Counted from the first letter of the stretch, positions 8,577 through 18,835 are shown. The stretch is 64,000 bases of DNA from Sagittula sp048553715 (GCF_048553715.1 NZ_JBLZNC010000003.1:186001-250000); one strand, 5' to 3'. A program made the numbers and translations. Notes: generated by a model not told the origin, from the sequence alone.

Positions 8577-8685
8577 TTCGGACCTCTGACGCCATTTCGG
8601 TGCAGGGTCCTGACAGGCAGGTCTTAACGTTTTGCCAACAAGGCCGGGCAAAAGAGCGGCCATTTTGCGATGTTCGGCCCCGGTC

Positions 8686-11154
8686 TTACGTGCCGCGCGG
8701 CTTTGCCCGCAGGGTCGGGTCCGCCTCTGTCGGGTCTTCGGGCCAGGGGTGTTTGGGATATTGCGCCCGCATGTCCTTGCGCACATCCGCGTAGGACCCT
8801 GCCCAAAAACCGGGAAGGTCCATAGTGGTCTGCACGGGCCGTTGCGCAGGCGACAACAGTGTGACCTTCAACGGGGTGCGCCCGACGGTTGGATGCGTTT
8901 TCTGGCCGAACATCTCCTGAAGGCGCAGCCGTATTTCGGGGGCGTCGCCGCTGTAGTCAATCGGGATCTGACGCCCCAGCGGGGTTGTGAAATGCGCGGG
9001 TACCGCTTGGTCGAGGGCCTGCATCTGCGCCCAATCGAGCCGTGCGCGCAAAGCGGGCAAAAGATCGAAGCGTTTCCAATCCTCCGCCGATTTCACCCCA
9101 TCCAGATAGGGCAGCAGCCAGCTTTCCAGATCCGCCAGCAGGGCGGGGCCGCTCATGTCCGGCAGATCCTGACCGGCATCGCGTGCCAGTTGGACGCGCG
9201 CGACAAAGCGGCGGTCCTTGTTTGACAGGGCCAAGCCCAGATCGCGTACGCCATCCAGCATGGCGCGGGCGATGGCCTCGGGCGGTGCGTCTTTCCAGAC
9301 GCGGTCATCCAAGGCGATGGCGCCCAGCCGTTCCTGCTGGCGTGCCACGACCCTTCGGTCGCGTTTGGACCATTCGCAGCTGTCGATCCATGCGATGCGG
9401 TCGGAAAACAGGCTGCGCAGGGCGCTGAGCGAGATGGGAATGGCTTGCCTGATGCGCGCCTCACGCGGGTTTCCGTCGGTATCGGTCACAACGATCAAGC
9501 GTTGGTTGGCCAGCGCATCGCTGTCCTCCATGACCGCGCCCTTGCCGCCTGACAGCTGGAACCGAGCGGCATCGCCCTTGCGGCGCAGGCCGATCCGGTC
9601 GGGGTAGGCCAAGGCCGCCATCTCCGCCGGGCTGTGACGATGATCGTTAAAGGGCTGTTCACCGGTTTTGCGGATGCTTTGCATCAGCCGCTTGGTTTCT
9701 TGCCGGATGCGTTCGATGGCCGGGCGGTGCAGGGGAATGGGTTTTGACTGGGCGAATTTCTGTGGATCGGCGATGGCCTCCAGCCGTAGGCTCAGGTCTG
9801 TGGATGCTTTTGTGAGTGGATCGCGTTCAGACAAAAGTGCGGCCAGCTTGGCAGCGGTTGGCCCACAAATTTGCAGCATATGCGCAAGCCGTGGATGCAG
9901 CGGCAATGTGGATAACTTGCGCCCATGGTCGGTGATCCGGCCCGTGTCGTCCAATGCGCCAAGCATTTGCAGCAAAGCACAGGCTTCGGCGTAGGTGCCC
10001 TCTGGCGGTGGCGTGAGAAGCGGCAGATCAGCGGGGGCCGCTCCCCAAAGCGCCAGTTCCAGCGCCATCGGTGCAAGGTCAGCAGCCTCGATTTCTGCGG
10101 GGGGATAGGCAGATAGCGCACCTTCCTCACCCTTGGTCCACAGTTTGTAGGCGATGCCTTCGGCGACGCGGCCCGCCCGTCCTGCCCGCTGGGTGGCTTC
10201 GGCGCGGGTGACTTTTTCAGTCACCAGACGGGACATGCCCGATCCGGGATCAAAACGCGCCCGCCGTGCCCGCCCACCATCCACCACCACGCGGATGTCC
10301 TCGATGGTCAGCGAGGTTTCGGCAATCGAGGTGGCAAGCACCAGCTTGCGGCCCTGTGATTCCGGCCGGATCGCGGCGCGCTGATCGCGCAGGTCCATGG
10401 CGCCAAACAGGGGACGGATATGCGTATCAGCGGGCAGGCGTTTCGCCAGCAAGGCCTGCGTGCGACGAATCTCGCCCTCACCGGGGAGAAAGGCCAGAAT
10501 GCCACCGCTGGTCTCGTCATGGGCCTGCACGATCAAATCGGCCAGCGCCTCCTCAAAGCGGGCGCGTTTGGGCACCGGCGCGGGCAGCCAGCGCGGGTCC
10601 ACATCGAAGGACCGCCCTTGCGAGGTGACGATGGGGGCCTGCATCAGCTCGGCCACGGGGCCTGCGTCCAGCGTGGCGGACATGGCCAGAAGGATCAGAT
10701 CATCGCGCAGGGCCCCGGCGATTTCGAGGCACAAGGCCAGCCCGAGATCCGCATTCAGCGAGCGTTCGTGAAATTCATCAAAGATCACCGCGCCGACGCC
10801 GGACAATTCCGGATCGGACTGGATCATGCGCGTCAGGATGCCCTCGGTGACGACTTCGATCCGGGTGGCGGGGCTGACCTTGCTGTCGCCGCGCATGCGG
10901 TAGCCAACGGTCTGGCCGGGTGTCTCGCCAAGCTGTTCGGCCAGACGCGCAGCGGCGGCCCGCGCGGCCAGACGTCTTGGCTCCAGCATCAGGATGCGGC
11001 CCTCTGTCAGCTTGGCCTCCAGCAGGGCCAGCGGCACACGGGTGGTTTTCCCGGCTCCAGGAGGCGCTTGCAGCACGGCACGCCCGCTGCTGTGCAAGGC
11101 TGAAATCAGGTCCGGCAGGACGTTTTCGATGGGCAGGCGGCTGGCTGGTGTCAT
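8686..11154 (-). CDS. hrpB: ATP-dependent RNA helicase HrpB (DEAH type)
   Basis: The 822-residue product has helicase motif I G-A-G-K-T-T near residue 34, a D-E-F-H box (V-I-F-D-E-F-H-E-R-S) near residue 125, S-A-T in motif III, and Q-R-A-G-R-A-G-R in motif VI. The C-terminal HrpB-specific region includes P-T-V-G-R-T-P-L-K-V-T-L-L-S-P-A near residue 770. HrpB is a DExH helicase of unknown cellular task in most bacteria. The start at 11154 is chosen because the longer frame would overlap the divergent meaB gene; about 120 bases separate them. Confidence 0.9.
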   Translation of the reverse strand: MTPASRLPIENVLPDLISALHSSGRAVLQAPPGAGKTTRVPLALLEAKLTEGRILMLEPRRLAARAAAARLAEQLGETPGQTVGYRMRGDSKVSPATRIEVVTEGILTRMIQSDPELSGVGAVIFDEFHERSLNADLGLALCLEIAGALRDDLILLAMSATLDAGPVAELMQAPIVTSQGRSFDVDPRWLPAPVPKRARFEEALADLIVQAHDETSGGILAFLPGEGEIRRTQALLAKRLPADTHIRPLFGAMDLRDQRAAIRPESQGRKLVLATSIAETSLTIEDIRVVVDGGRARRARFDPGSGMSRLVTEKVTRAEATQRAGRAGRVAEGIAYKLWTKGEEGALSAYPPAEIEAADLAPMALELALWGAAPADLPLLTPPPEGTYAEACALLQMLGALDDTGRITDHGRKLSTLPLHPRLAHMLQICGPTAAKLAALLSERDPLTKASTDLSLRLEAIADPQKFAQSKPIPLHRPAIERIRQETKRLMQSIRKTGEQPFNDHRHSPAEMAALAYPDRIGLRRKGDAARFQLSGGKGAVMEDSDALANQRLIVVTDTDGNPREARIRQAIPISLSALRSLFSDRIAWIDSCEWSKRDRRVVARQQERLGAIALDDRVWKDAPPEAIARAMLDGVRDLGLALSNKDRRFVARVQLARDAGQDLPDMSGPALLADLESWLLPYLDGVKSAEDWKRFDLLPALRARLDWAQMQALDQAVPAHFTTPLGRQIPIDYSGDAPEIRLRLQEMFGQKTHPTVGRTPLKVTLLSPAQRPVQTTMDLPGFWAGSYADVRKDMRAQYPKHPWPEDPTEADPTLRAKPRGT

Positions 11155-11277
11155 GTGGGGCGATGTACCTTTGGCCGCAGGATTTGGCCAGTGGCCTGCC
11201 TGCCGCCACACCCCAGAAAACGCGAGGCACATCGGCGGATGTCTGGACTTTTGCGGCCCCGCGCGGGATGAAATGCC

Positions 11278-12255
11278 ATGGATATGAACGATCTCACACA
11301 GCGGATTTTGGCGGGCGAACGCCGCGCATTGGCGCGCGCCATCACTTTGGTTGAATCGGGCCGTCCCGATCATCGGGCGCAGGCGCTGGCCCTGCTGGAC
11401 GGTTTGCGCCCCTCGGGTCGGCAGGCTCTGCGGATCGGCATGTCGGGGACACCAGGCGTGGGAAAATCCACCTTTATCGAGGCGTTCGGCCTGATGTTGA
11501 CCGCGCAGGGCCTGCGGGTGGCGGTGCTGGCGGTCGATCCGTCGTCAGCCCGCTCGGGTGGGTCGATCCTTGGCGATAAGACGCGGATGGAACAGCTGTC
11601 GCGCGACAAGAACGCCTTTATCCGGCCGTCGCCGTCCCAAAGCCATCTGGGCGGCGTGGCGCGGCGCACGCGCGAGGCGATCGAGCTGTGCGAGGGGGCG
11701 GGCTTTGACGTCATCCTGATCGAGACGGTGGGCGTCGGCCAGTCAGAGACCATGGTGGCGGAAATGTGCGATCTGTTCTTGCTGCTGTTGGCGCCTGCGG
11801 GCGGGGACGAGCTGCAAGGGGTCAAGCGTGGCATCATGGAAATGGCCGATATCTTGCTAATCAATAAGGCCGATGGAGAGCTTAAGCGGCAAGCCGTGCG
11901 CACCTGTGCCGATTATGCTGGCGCGCTGCGGCTGCTGCGCAAGCGCCCGCAAGACCCCGAAGGTTTTCCCAAAGCCATGACTGTTTCTGCGGTCGAGGCG
12001 GCGGGACTGGACGACGCATGGTCAGAGATGACCCGTCTGATGGAGTGGCGTCGCGACACGGGGCATTTTGAGGCGCGCCGTGCCGAACAGGCCCGCTACT
12101 GGTTCGAGGCCGAGGTGCGCGAGGGGCTGTTGGCGCGCCTGCGAGAGGGACCAGCCAAGGCGGCGATGTCCGATCTGGCGCAGGCGGTGGCGCGCGGCGA
12201 CACATCGCCCGGTCAAGCCGCACAAGACATGCTGCGGAATCATCTGGGCCTATGA
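11278..12255 (+). CDS. meaB: MeaB/ArgK-type G-protein chaperone of methylmalonyl-CoA mutase
   Basis: MeaB is a GTPase that loads and protects adenosylcobalamin-dependent methylmalonyl-CoA mutase. The 325-residue product carries Walker A G-T-P-G-V-G-K-S near residue 56, D-P-S-S-A-R-S-G-G-S-I-L-G-D-K-T-R-M characteristic of the family, I-E-T-V-G-V-G-Q-S (switch II), and N-K-A-D for guanine recognition. No mutase gene lies in this window. A second ATG six bases downstream could also be used. It is translationally coupled to the following gene by an ATGA overlap. Confidence 0.92.
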   Translation: MDMNDLTQRILAGERRALARAITLVESGRPDHRAQALALLDGLRPSGRQALRIGMSGTPGVGKSTFIEAFGLMLTAQGLRVAVLAVDPSSARSGGSILGDKTRMEQLSRDKNAFIRPSPSQSHLGGVARRTREAIELCEGAGFDVILIETVGVGQSETMVAEMCDLFLLLLAPAGGDELQGVKRGIMEMADILLINKADGELKRQAVRTCADYAGALRLLRKRPQDPEGFPKAMTVSAVEAAGLDDAWSEMTRLMEWRRDTGHFEARRAEQARYWFEAEVREGLLARLREGPAKAAMSDLAQAVARGDTSPGQAAQDMLRNHLGL

Positions 12256-13043
12256 CACCGCATTCGGTCTTTGACGGCGATCTTTTGCGAGCCACCACGT
12301 TTCGTCCCCGCAGACGCAAGCTGGTGGTTACCTTTCGTCAAAGAATCGGACAGCCCGGGACCTTTGATGCGGCACGCCCCGTCATGGGTTATCTTCGCAA
12401 CGGGTTTGCCCATCTGCATCTGCAATCGCGGCACAATGACTGGTATATCAACGCGGACACAGAGGCGTTCGAGGAGGTCTTGTCGCGGTTCGTCCAGCGC
12501 TATGACGAGGTGATCGCCATCGGGTTTTCCATGGGGGGCTATGGCGCGCTGCGCTTTGCCCGTGTGCTGGAGATTTCGCGTGCGATATTGGTGTCCCCGC
12601 AGGTGTCGATTGATCCGAACCTTGTTCCGTTTGACCGGCGCTATCGGGCCGAGGGGGCGATGTGGGACGCCGTGCAGGGGGATTTGTTGTCGCGGACGTC
12701 AGATATGGCGGGGGCGGTTCTGGTCGATCCTTTCCGACGGTTGGACGTGGCGCATGGGCGGATGATTTGCGAGCTCTTCCCTAAGCTGACTTTGGTGATG
12801 CTGGGCAACGGGGGGCACCCCGCAACGCGGGCGATCCGGCAAGGCGGGCGGTTCGACTGGCTCAAGGCGCAACTGGCCGAAGGTCTGGACGATCCGCGTG
12901 CCATCGGGCGGGTACACCGTGCCGTTCGTCATCGCTCTGAAAGCTATTGGAGCCACCTTGCGGAGGTGGCAAAACACCACCGCAGACCGGAGCTGATGCG
13001 CTATGCGCAAGAGCGTGCAGAGAGCTTGCTGCAAAGGGCTTGA
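12252..13043 (+). CDS. Alpha/beta-hydrolase-like protein coupled to meaB
   Basis: The ATG at 12252 overlaps the meaB stop, so translation is coupled. The 263-residue product contains a clear nucleophile elbow, G-F-S-M-G-G-Y-G-A-L, near residue 90. An Asp and a late His (H near 196) are in plausible triad positions, but the C-terminal half is unusually basic. It has no signal peptide. I cannot name a substrate, and the link to MeaB is positional only. Other possibilities are a non-catalytic hydrolase-fold protein or a small-molecule esterase. Confidence 0.65.
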   Translation: MTPHSVFDGDLLRATTFRPRRRKLVVTFRQRIGQPGTFDAARPVMGYLRNGFAHLHLQSRHNDWYINADTEAFEEVLSRFVQRYDEVIAIGFSMGGYGALRFARVLEISRAILVSPQVSIDPNLVPFDRRYRAEGAMWDAVQGDLLSRTSDMAGAVLVDPFRRLDVAHGRMICELFPKLTLVMLGNGGHPATRAIRQGGRFDWLKAQLAEGLDDPRAIGRVHRAVRHRSESYWSHLAEVAKHHRRPELMRYAQERAESLLQRA

Positions 13044-13068
13044 CGATTCTGGCCAGCCTGCCTAAAAG
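13040..13068 (+). promoter_or_regulatory. Possible promoter for rpmB
   Basis: TTGACG (13040-13045) and TAAAAG (13063-13068) are spaced by exactly 17 bases, a fair sigma-70-type match overlapping the stop of the upstream hydrolase gene. If used, transcription would start near 13075 and the hairpin at 13088-13122 would lie in the rpmB leader. Confidence 0.35.
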
Positions 13069-13087
13069 CCCTCGATACGAGATTCCG

Positions 13088-13122
13088 GGCGCCCCCCGAA
13101 ACACCAACGGGCGGCGCCTTTT
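13088..13122 (+). terminator. Terminator-like hairpin upstream of rpmB
   Basis: GGCGCCCCCC (13088-13097) pairs with GGGCGGCGCC (13109-13118), with one mismatch and an 11-base loop, followed by TTTT. It is well placed to end the meaB-hydrolase transcript. Given the promoter-like sequence just upstream, it may instead act inside an rpmB leader. Confidence 0.6.
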
Positions 13123-13176
13123 GATATTGGAGAGGCGCGGGCATTGGCCCTTTGCCACTAAGATGAGGACGAAGCG

Positions 13177-13464
13177 ATGTCGCGTGTTTGCGAACTGACC
13201 GGTAAGGGCCCGATGGTTGGCAACAATGTCAGCCACGCCAACAACAAGACCAAGCGGCGCTACCTGCCGAACCTGAATGATGTCACCCTGCAGTCCGAGA
13301 CTCTGGGCCGTGGCATCAAGCTGCGCATTTCCGCGCATGCTCTGCGTTCGGTTGACCACCGTGGTGGTCTGGACAAGTTCCTGGCGAAAGCCAAGGACGT
13401 GGAACTGTCCGAGCGCGCGCTGAAGGTCAAAAAAGAGATCTCGAAAGCTCAGGCAACCGCCTGA
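13177..13464 (+). CDS. rpmB: 50S ribosomal protein L28
   Basis: This 95-residue basic protein begins M-S-R-V-C-E-L-T-G-K-G-P-M-V-G-N-N-V-S-H, the highly conserved L28 start. It contains R-R-Y-L-P-N-L near residue 28 and R-I-S-A-H-A-L-R-S-V-D near 51. L28 joins the large subunit late in assembly. The length is normal for alphaproteobacteria. The gene stands alone, with a terminator-like hairpin before it and a strong terminator after it. Confidence 0.97.
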   Translation: MSRVCELTGKGPMVGNNVSHANNKTKRRYLPNLNDVTLQSETLGRGIKLRISAHALRSVDHRGGLDKFLAKAKDVELSERALKVKKEISKAQATA

Positions 13465-13483
13465 TCTTTCGCAGAATTTTGCG

Positions 13484-13515
13484 ACAGCCCCGGTCAGCGA
13501 TGGCCGGGGCTGTTT
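13484..13515 (+). terminator. Intrinsic terminator of rpmB
   Basis: ACAGCCCCGG (13484-13493) and CCGGGGCTGT (13504-13513) form a perfect 10-bp stem with a 10-base loop, ending in TTT. It begins 20 bases after the rpmB stop. Confidence 0.8.
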
Positions 13516-13561
13516 GCATTTGTCGCAGGACAACCTTTGGCTGGGCGGCTATACGGCAGAC

Positions 13562-13909
13562 ATGTTTCGAATCCGGTCGATCCTTGGTGGCCTGCTGGCG
13601 TTAACCCTGTTGCTGACAAACGTGTCGGCCGGTGTTGCACGCGGTCAGTCCACACCTGTGGGTGCGATCGAGATTTGTCACGGGCTGGTCACGCATACCG
13701 TTCTGATCGATGCAAAGGGGCAGCCGGTCACCCATGTCCAACTGTGTGACGATGGTGTTCTGGCGTTGCTGTCAACGGTGGCATCCGCCGATGCTGTTCC
13801 GGTGCAGGAGGCGCGTTTTCGAGCTGTTTCATACCCTGTAGCAGTCGGCCGTGCGACGGGCGCGACCGTGCCGCAGGGTGGGGCGCGCGGACCGCCTGAT
13901 TTGGTATAA
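13562..13909 (+). CDS. Small exported protein upstream of the PCuAC chaperone
   Basis: Started at 13562, the product is 115 residues: a signal-peptide-like N-terminus (basic start, hydrophobic core about 8-22, Ala-rich cleavage region near 25-28), then a short mature domain with two cysteines (I-C-H-G and L-C-D-D-G) about 28 residues apart. The pattern recalls the small DUF2946-like proteins often found beside copper genes in proteobacteria, but the match is loose. It lies 40 bases upstream of a PCuAC copper chaperone in the same orientation, so a copper-related periplasmic role is plausible (inference). Confidence 0.55.
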   Translation: MFRIRSILGGLLALTLLLTNVSAGVARGQSTPVGAIEICHGLVTHTVLIDAKGQPVTHVQLCDDGVLALLSTVASADAVPVQEARFRAVSYPVAVGRATGATVPQGGARGPPDLV

Positions 13910-13949
13910 ACATCTGATAAAACAAGATATACCAAGTTGGGATGATACT

Positions 13950-14471
13950 ATGAAAACCCTGATCACCAGCGCTGTTGCGCTTTGCTTTGCCCTGCCCGCA
14001 TTCGCCGAAATCTCGGTCTCCGACGCCTATGCGCGCGCGTCCAGCCCAACGGCCAAAGCCGGTGCGGCCTTTATGATGATCGAGAACACAGGCGCCGAAG
14101 AGGATCGCTTGCTGTCCGCGGAGTCCGATGTTGCCGCGCGCGTTGAACTGCACACACACAAGGATCTGGGCGACGGCGTCATGAAGATGATGCACGTCGA
14201 AGAGGGCTTTGTGATTCCGGCCGGCGGGATGCACGCGTTAAAGCGCGGTGGCGATCACGTGATGTTCATGGGTCTGAACCGCTCCCTAACCGAAGGGGAG
14301 AGCGTTTCCGTGACCTTAACCTTTGAGCAGGCCGGCGAGGTTACTGTCGAGGTGCCGGTGGATCTGACGCGCCAAGACAGCCATGGCATGGATCACTCCG
14401 GTCACGGTGGTGACCATTCCGGTCATGACGGCGATCACGCAGACCACGGTGACGATCACTCAGGCCACTGA
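13950..14471 (+). CDS. Periplasmic PCuAC-type copper chaperone with His-rich tail
   Basis: PCuAC proteins carry Cu(I) in the periplasm and help metallate cytochrome oxidase. The 173-residue product has a signal peptide (about 1-18, cut after A-F-A) and a mature domain with the methionine/histidine copper site: H and M residues around M-M-H-V-E-E-G near residue 75 and G-G-D-H-V-M-F-M-G-L near 103. The last about 35 residues are a repetitive His/Asp/Gly tail with H-S-G-H and G-D-H units, able to bind extra metal. The ATG at 13950 is chosen because the signal peptide begins there. The gene overlaps the 3' end of the convergent cobB gene by 12 bases. Confidence 0.88.
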   Translation: MKTLITSAVALCFALPAFAEISVSDAYARASSPTAKAGAAFMMIENTGAEEDRLLSAESDVAARVELHTHKDLGDGVMKMMHVEEGFVIPAGGMHALKRGGDHVMFMGLNRSLTEGESVSVTLTFEQAGEVTVEVPVDLTRQDSHGMDHSGHGGDHSGHDGDHADHGDDHSGH

Positions 14472-15155
14472 GTCCAGAAGCTCTGCGACCCAGGCCGGTA
14501 CGGTCTCGGTCGCAGGGCCCAGCCTGCGGCTTTGGAAGTGATGGGACGTCGGTTCCAAGTTTAACTCTATTGTTTCTGCTCCAAAATCTGTGGCCAATTG
14601 CACGAAACCTGCGGCGGGATACACTTGGCCAGAGGTGCCGATGCTGGCGAAGAGGTCGCAGTCTTCCAGCCGGGCCGCGATGTCGTCCATGTGGTAGGGC
14701 ATTTCCCCAAACCAAACGATATCGGGGCGTACGGTGGTTTGCCCGCAGGCCGGGCAGGGCGTTTCGGCGCCCATGTCCCCTGCAAAGTCCCAGCGATTCT
14801 CGCAACGATAACAAAGCGCTGAGGCGAGCTTGCCATGCATGTGGATGGGGTCGGCGCCGGCCTTTGACAGCAGGTCGTCGACGTTTTGTGTCACCAGCGT
14901 GACGCCCGTGTGCTGTTGTTGAAGCCGGGCGAGCGCGCGATGGGCCGCGTTTGGCGTGGCGTCGGCGGATTGCGCGCGTCTTTTGTTATAGAAATCATAG
15001 ACTAAGCCGGGATTCGCGGCGAAGGCCTCGGGGGTGGCGACATCCTCGATTCGGTGGTTGGCCCAAAGGCCGCCCGCGTCACGAAACGTGGACAATCCAC
15101 TTTCGGCGGAGAGGCCCGCGCCTGTTAGGATGACTATTTTTTCGTGATATGGCAT
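14460..15155 (-). CDS. cobB: NAD-dependent protein deacylase (sirtuin, CobB type)
   Basis: This 231-residue Sir2-family enzyme removes acyl groups from lysines using NAD. It shows G-A-G-L-S-A-E-S-G (NAD binding) near residue 12, T-Q-N-V-D-D near 89, the catalytic H in H-M-H-G near 106, and a zinc site C-Y-R-C ... C-P-A-C near 115-137. The Y-D-F-Y-N-K-R-R segment near residue 53 resembles the Tyr/Arg pair of class III sirtuins, hinting at desuccinylase as well as deacetylase activity. It is divergent from the phosphatase gene across 38 bases. Confidence 0.93.
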   Translation of the reverse strand: MPYHEKIVILTGAGLSAESGLSTFRDAGGLWANHRIEDVATPEAFAANPGLVYDFYNKRRAQSADATPNAAHRALARLQQQHTGVTLVTQNVDDLLSKAGADPIHMHGKLASALCYRCENRWDFAGDMGAETPCPACGQTTVRPDIVWFGEMPYHMDDIAARLEDCDLFASIGTSGQVYPAAGFVQLATDFGAETIELNLEPTSHHFQSRRLGPATETVPAWVAELLDSVA

Positions 15156-15193
15156 AGGGTTATGAAATCTTTTGCGGAGGTGAAGAAAAAGTC

Positions 15194-15646
15194 ATGGCGT
15201 ACAGTATCCTCTTTGTCTGTCTTGGCAACATTTGCCGTTCGCCGTCGGCGGAAGCGGTCGTAAGGGTTAAGGCGGCGCAGCGGGGCATTAACCTGACGCT
15301 CGACAGTGCTGGGACCGGGGATTGGCACGCGGGGGAGCCGCCCTATGGTCCCATGATAAAGGCAGCACGATCAGCCGGTTACGATCTGTCTGACCTGCGG
15401 GCGCGGCAGGTACGCGCGGCGGACAGCGGCTTTGACTTGGTGGTGGCGATGGACGCGGACAATCGCGCTGACCTGCGCGAGATGCTGCCGGGGGTTGAGG
15501 TGCGGCTGTTCACCGATTTCGCCCCTGACAGTGGCGCTGATGCGGTGCCGGACCCTTATTTTACGCGCGATTTTGCGGGGGCGCTGCGCCTGATCGAAGC
15601 CTGCGCCGACGGCTTGCTGGACGCCGTTGAGGCGGGGCAGGTTTAA
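15194..15646 (+). CDS. Low-molecular-weight protein-tyrosine phosphatase
   Basis: This 150-residue product has the LMW-PTP active-site loop C-L-G-N-I-C-R-S at 9-16 and the general-acid motif D-P-Y near residue 119. A GGAGGTGA ribosome-binding site precedes the start. Related enzymes act on phosphotyrosine in kinases, often in exopolysaccharide control, but some resemble arsenate reductases or have unknown targets. No tyrosine kinase or polysaccharide gene is nearby, so the substrate is open. Confidence 0.9.
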   Translation: MAYSILFVCLGNICRSPSAEAVVRVKAAQRGINLTLDSAGTGDWHAGEPPYGPMIKAARSAGYDLSDLRARQVRAADSGFDLVVAMDADNRADLREMLPGVEVRLFTDFAPDSGADAVPDPYFTRDFAGALRLIEACADGLLDAVEAGQV

Positions 15647-15648
15647 GC

Positions 15649-15660
15649 CCTGTAAACAGG
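15649..15660. repeat. Perfect 12-base palindrome after the phosphatase gene
   Basis: CCTGTAAACAGG is a perfect dyad three bases past the phosphatase stop. Its core GTAAAC recurs in the larger palindrome at 15720-15747, so the two may be bound by the same protein. Confidence 0.45.
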
Positions 15661-15719
15661 TGGTAAAGCGGCCCTGTGGGCCGTGGAAATGCCAGCCGCA
15701 ACTTGCCCGCCAATGAGCC

Positions 15720-15747
15720 GGTAAACGGCCCGTGCGGGCTGTTTACC
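15720..15747. repeat. 28-base near-perfect palindrome upstream of the Phd-like gene
   Basis: GGTAAACGGCCCG and CGGGCTGTTTACC form 13-base arms with a single non-Watson-Crick pair around a two-base centre. It lies 116 bases before the antitoxin-like gene and about 75 after the phosphatase stop. It could be an operator, for example for the Phd-like protein, or an RNA hairpin; no T-run follows it. Confidence 0.5.
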
Positions 15748-15862
15748 ACGCCACGTTCATCTTTTCTTAGGGTGAGTCCCGACCGGTTCGGGGCGATTTC
15801 CGGCCGGTTGTTAAGGTTTGCGGGGCGTCCGCCCTGTGACATCAGCAGAATCGGGGAAAGAG

Positions 15863-16237
15863 ATGATTGGAGACATCCGCGCGTTAAGCATTACCGAATT
15901 TCGTGACAGCGCTGCGGCGCAGCTGCGCTGGGTCGAGGAAAGCGGCGAACAGATCTGGCTGAAACGGCAGGGGCGCGTGGTGTCCGCGATTGTGCCGCTT
16001 TATCAGCTAAAGGTGCTGGATGCGCTCTTGTCGACGTCGGTCGAGGAAAAGGCGCGCGGCATGCAGGCGGAATATACGGCCCATGCGTTGGCAAAAAAGG
16101 TGCAGGCGCGGGAGGAATTGGCCCGTCTGGAACGCGGGCTGGACTGCGGCGGCGCCTTGCGCACGCGGATGCTGCGCCGACAGATCGAGGTGGGGCGCGA
16201 CCCGTGGGAGAAGGATGCGGTGTTGGTGGTGGTGTGA
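15863..16237 (+). CDS. Orphan Phd/YefM-like antitoxin
   Basis: Started at 15863 behind GGGGAAAG, the product is 124 residues. Residues about 8-60 match the Phd/YefM antitoxin fold: T-E-F-R-D-S-A-A-A-Q-L-R, then G-E-Q-I-W-L-K-R-Q-G-R-V-V-S-A-I-V-P-L. In that family this part dimerises and binds DNA. The remaining about 60 residues are basic and helical, longer than a usual toxin-neutralising tail. No toxin (Doc, RelE or PIN type) is encoded next to it; lepA follows on the opposite strand. It may be a solitary regulator or the remnant of a toxin-antitoxin pair. Confidence 0.65.
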   Translation: MIGDIRALSITEFRDSAAAQLRWVEESGEQIWLKRQGRVVSAIVPLYQLKVLDALLSTSVEEKARGMQAEYTAHALAKKVQAREELARLERGLDCGGALRTRMLRRQIEVGRDPWEKDAVLVVV

Positions 16238-16352
16238 TCCCGAGACGCCGTGGAGCGCTGTGTCAGTGCCCCGCAGCGTTCATGAGCCTGAAGGAGCATC
16301 GCACGGGATCTGGCTGTGCCAGACCCCCGTGCCCGCCTGTGGCCAAGTCGGA

Positions 16353-18158
<1,806 letters not shown>

Positions 18159-18329
18159 GCGAACAGGTCCTTCGGCGAAGGGCGTGAAGATTGATGTGTG
18201 CGTATGCCGTGGATGGGGGGGAATGGCAAGGGTTGTGACGGTTGAGATTGACGCAGACGCGCTGGGAAATCCGTGGGTCGGGCGTCCGCGTCAAAACGCG
18301 CAAACTGTCCGGAGAGAGCTCGCGGATTG

Positions 18330-18358
18330 TTGAAGCTTGTGCGCGGCTCTGGCATGAT
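18330..18358 (+). promoter_or_regulatory. Candidate promoter of the lipoprotein gene
   Basis: TTGAAG (18330-18335) and CATGAT (18353-18358) are separated by 17 bases, each matching four of six consensus positions. Transcription would start about 55 bases before the lipoprotein ATG. The rest of 18159-18420, between divergent lepA and this gene, shows nothing else. Confidence 0.4.
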
Positions 18359-18420
18359 AGGACGAAAGAGCAGTTTCGGGTGAGACGGCAAAGCCGCCCC
18401 CGTGTCACAAGGACAGGTTA

Positions 18421-18783
18421 ATGACACGCATTTTTATTGCATTGGCGATGCTTGGCACGCTTTCGGCCTGCGGCGCGGGCGTCAACGAGCGGAACTATTC
18501 CAGCGGGCGTGTGGTCTCGCAGGCGTTTGCGACGGGGCCGATCTCGCGCGCGTGTATGCAAAGCGGGCGCAAGGCGGCCAACACGCGCTTGTGCGGCTGT
18601 GTGCAGGCGGTGGCCAACCAGAACCTGCGGTCGAGCAGCGATCAGTCCATGGCGGCGGGCTTTTTCCGCGATCCGCATCAGGCGCAGGTGATCCGCCAGT
18701 CGGACAATCCTCGTCATGAAGATTTCTGGAAACGCTACAAGGCGTTCACCGGACGCGCGGAAAGCAGCTGCAGCGGGCTTTGA
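18421..18783 (+). CDS. Small lipoprotein of unknown function
   Basis: This 120-residue product has a lipoprotein signal: basic start, hydrophobic core, and lipobox L-S-A-C at 14-17, so Cys17 would be lipidated. The mature part has further cysteines (about positions 45, 58, 60 and near the C-terminus) and a conserved-looking segment C-G-C-V-Q-A-V-A-N-Q followed by F-F-R-D-P-H. I recall similar small proteins in Rhodobacterales under unsupported names; nothing in the sequence suggests transport. It is a single gene with its own terminator. Confidence 0.7.
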   Translation: MTRIFIALAMLGTLSACGAGVNERNYSSGRVVSQAFATGPISRACMQSGRKAANTRLCGCVQAVANQNLRSSSDQSMAAGFFRDPHQAQVIRQSDNPRHEDFWKRYKAFTGRAESSCSGL

Positions 18784-18806
18784 TCCCGGGTCATCTTTTG
18801 TATCGT

Positions 18807-18835
18807 GGGGGTGTGCAGCGATTGCGCACCCCCTT
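18807..18835 (+). terminator. Terminator-like hairpin after the lipoprotein gene
   Basis: GGGGGTGTGC (18807-18816) pairs with GCGCACCCCC (18824-18833), one pair being G-U, with a seven-base loop and a short T-rich tail (TTGTCGTTT). It starts 23 bases after the stop. Confidence 0.65.

Noticed and set aside
15863..16352. A toxin partner for the Phd-like gene
   Set aside because: No RelE, Doc or PIN-like frame is present on either strand before lepA.
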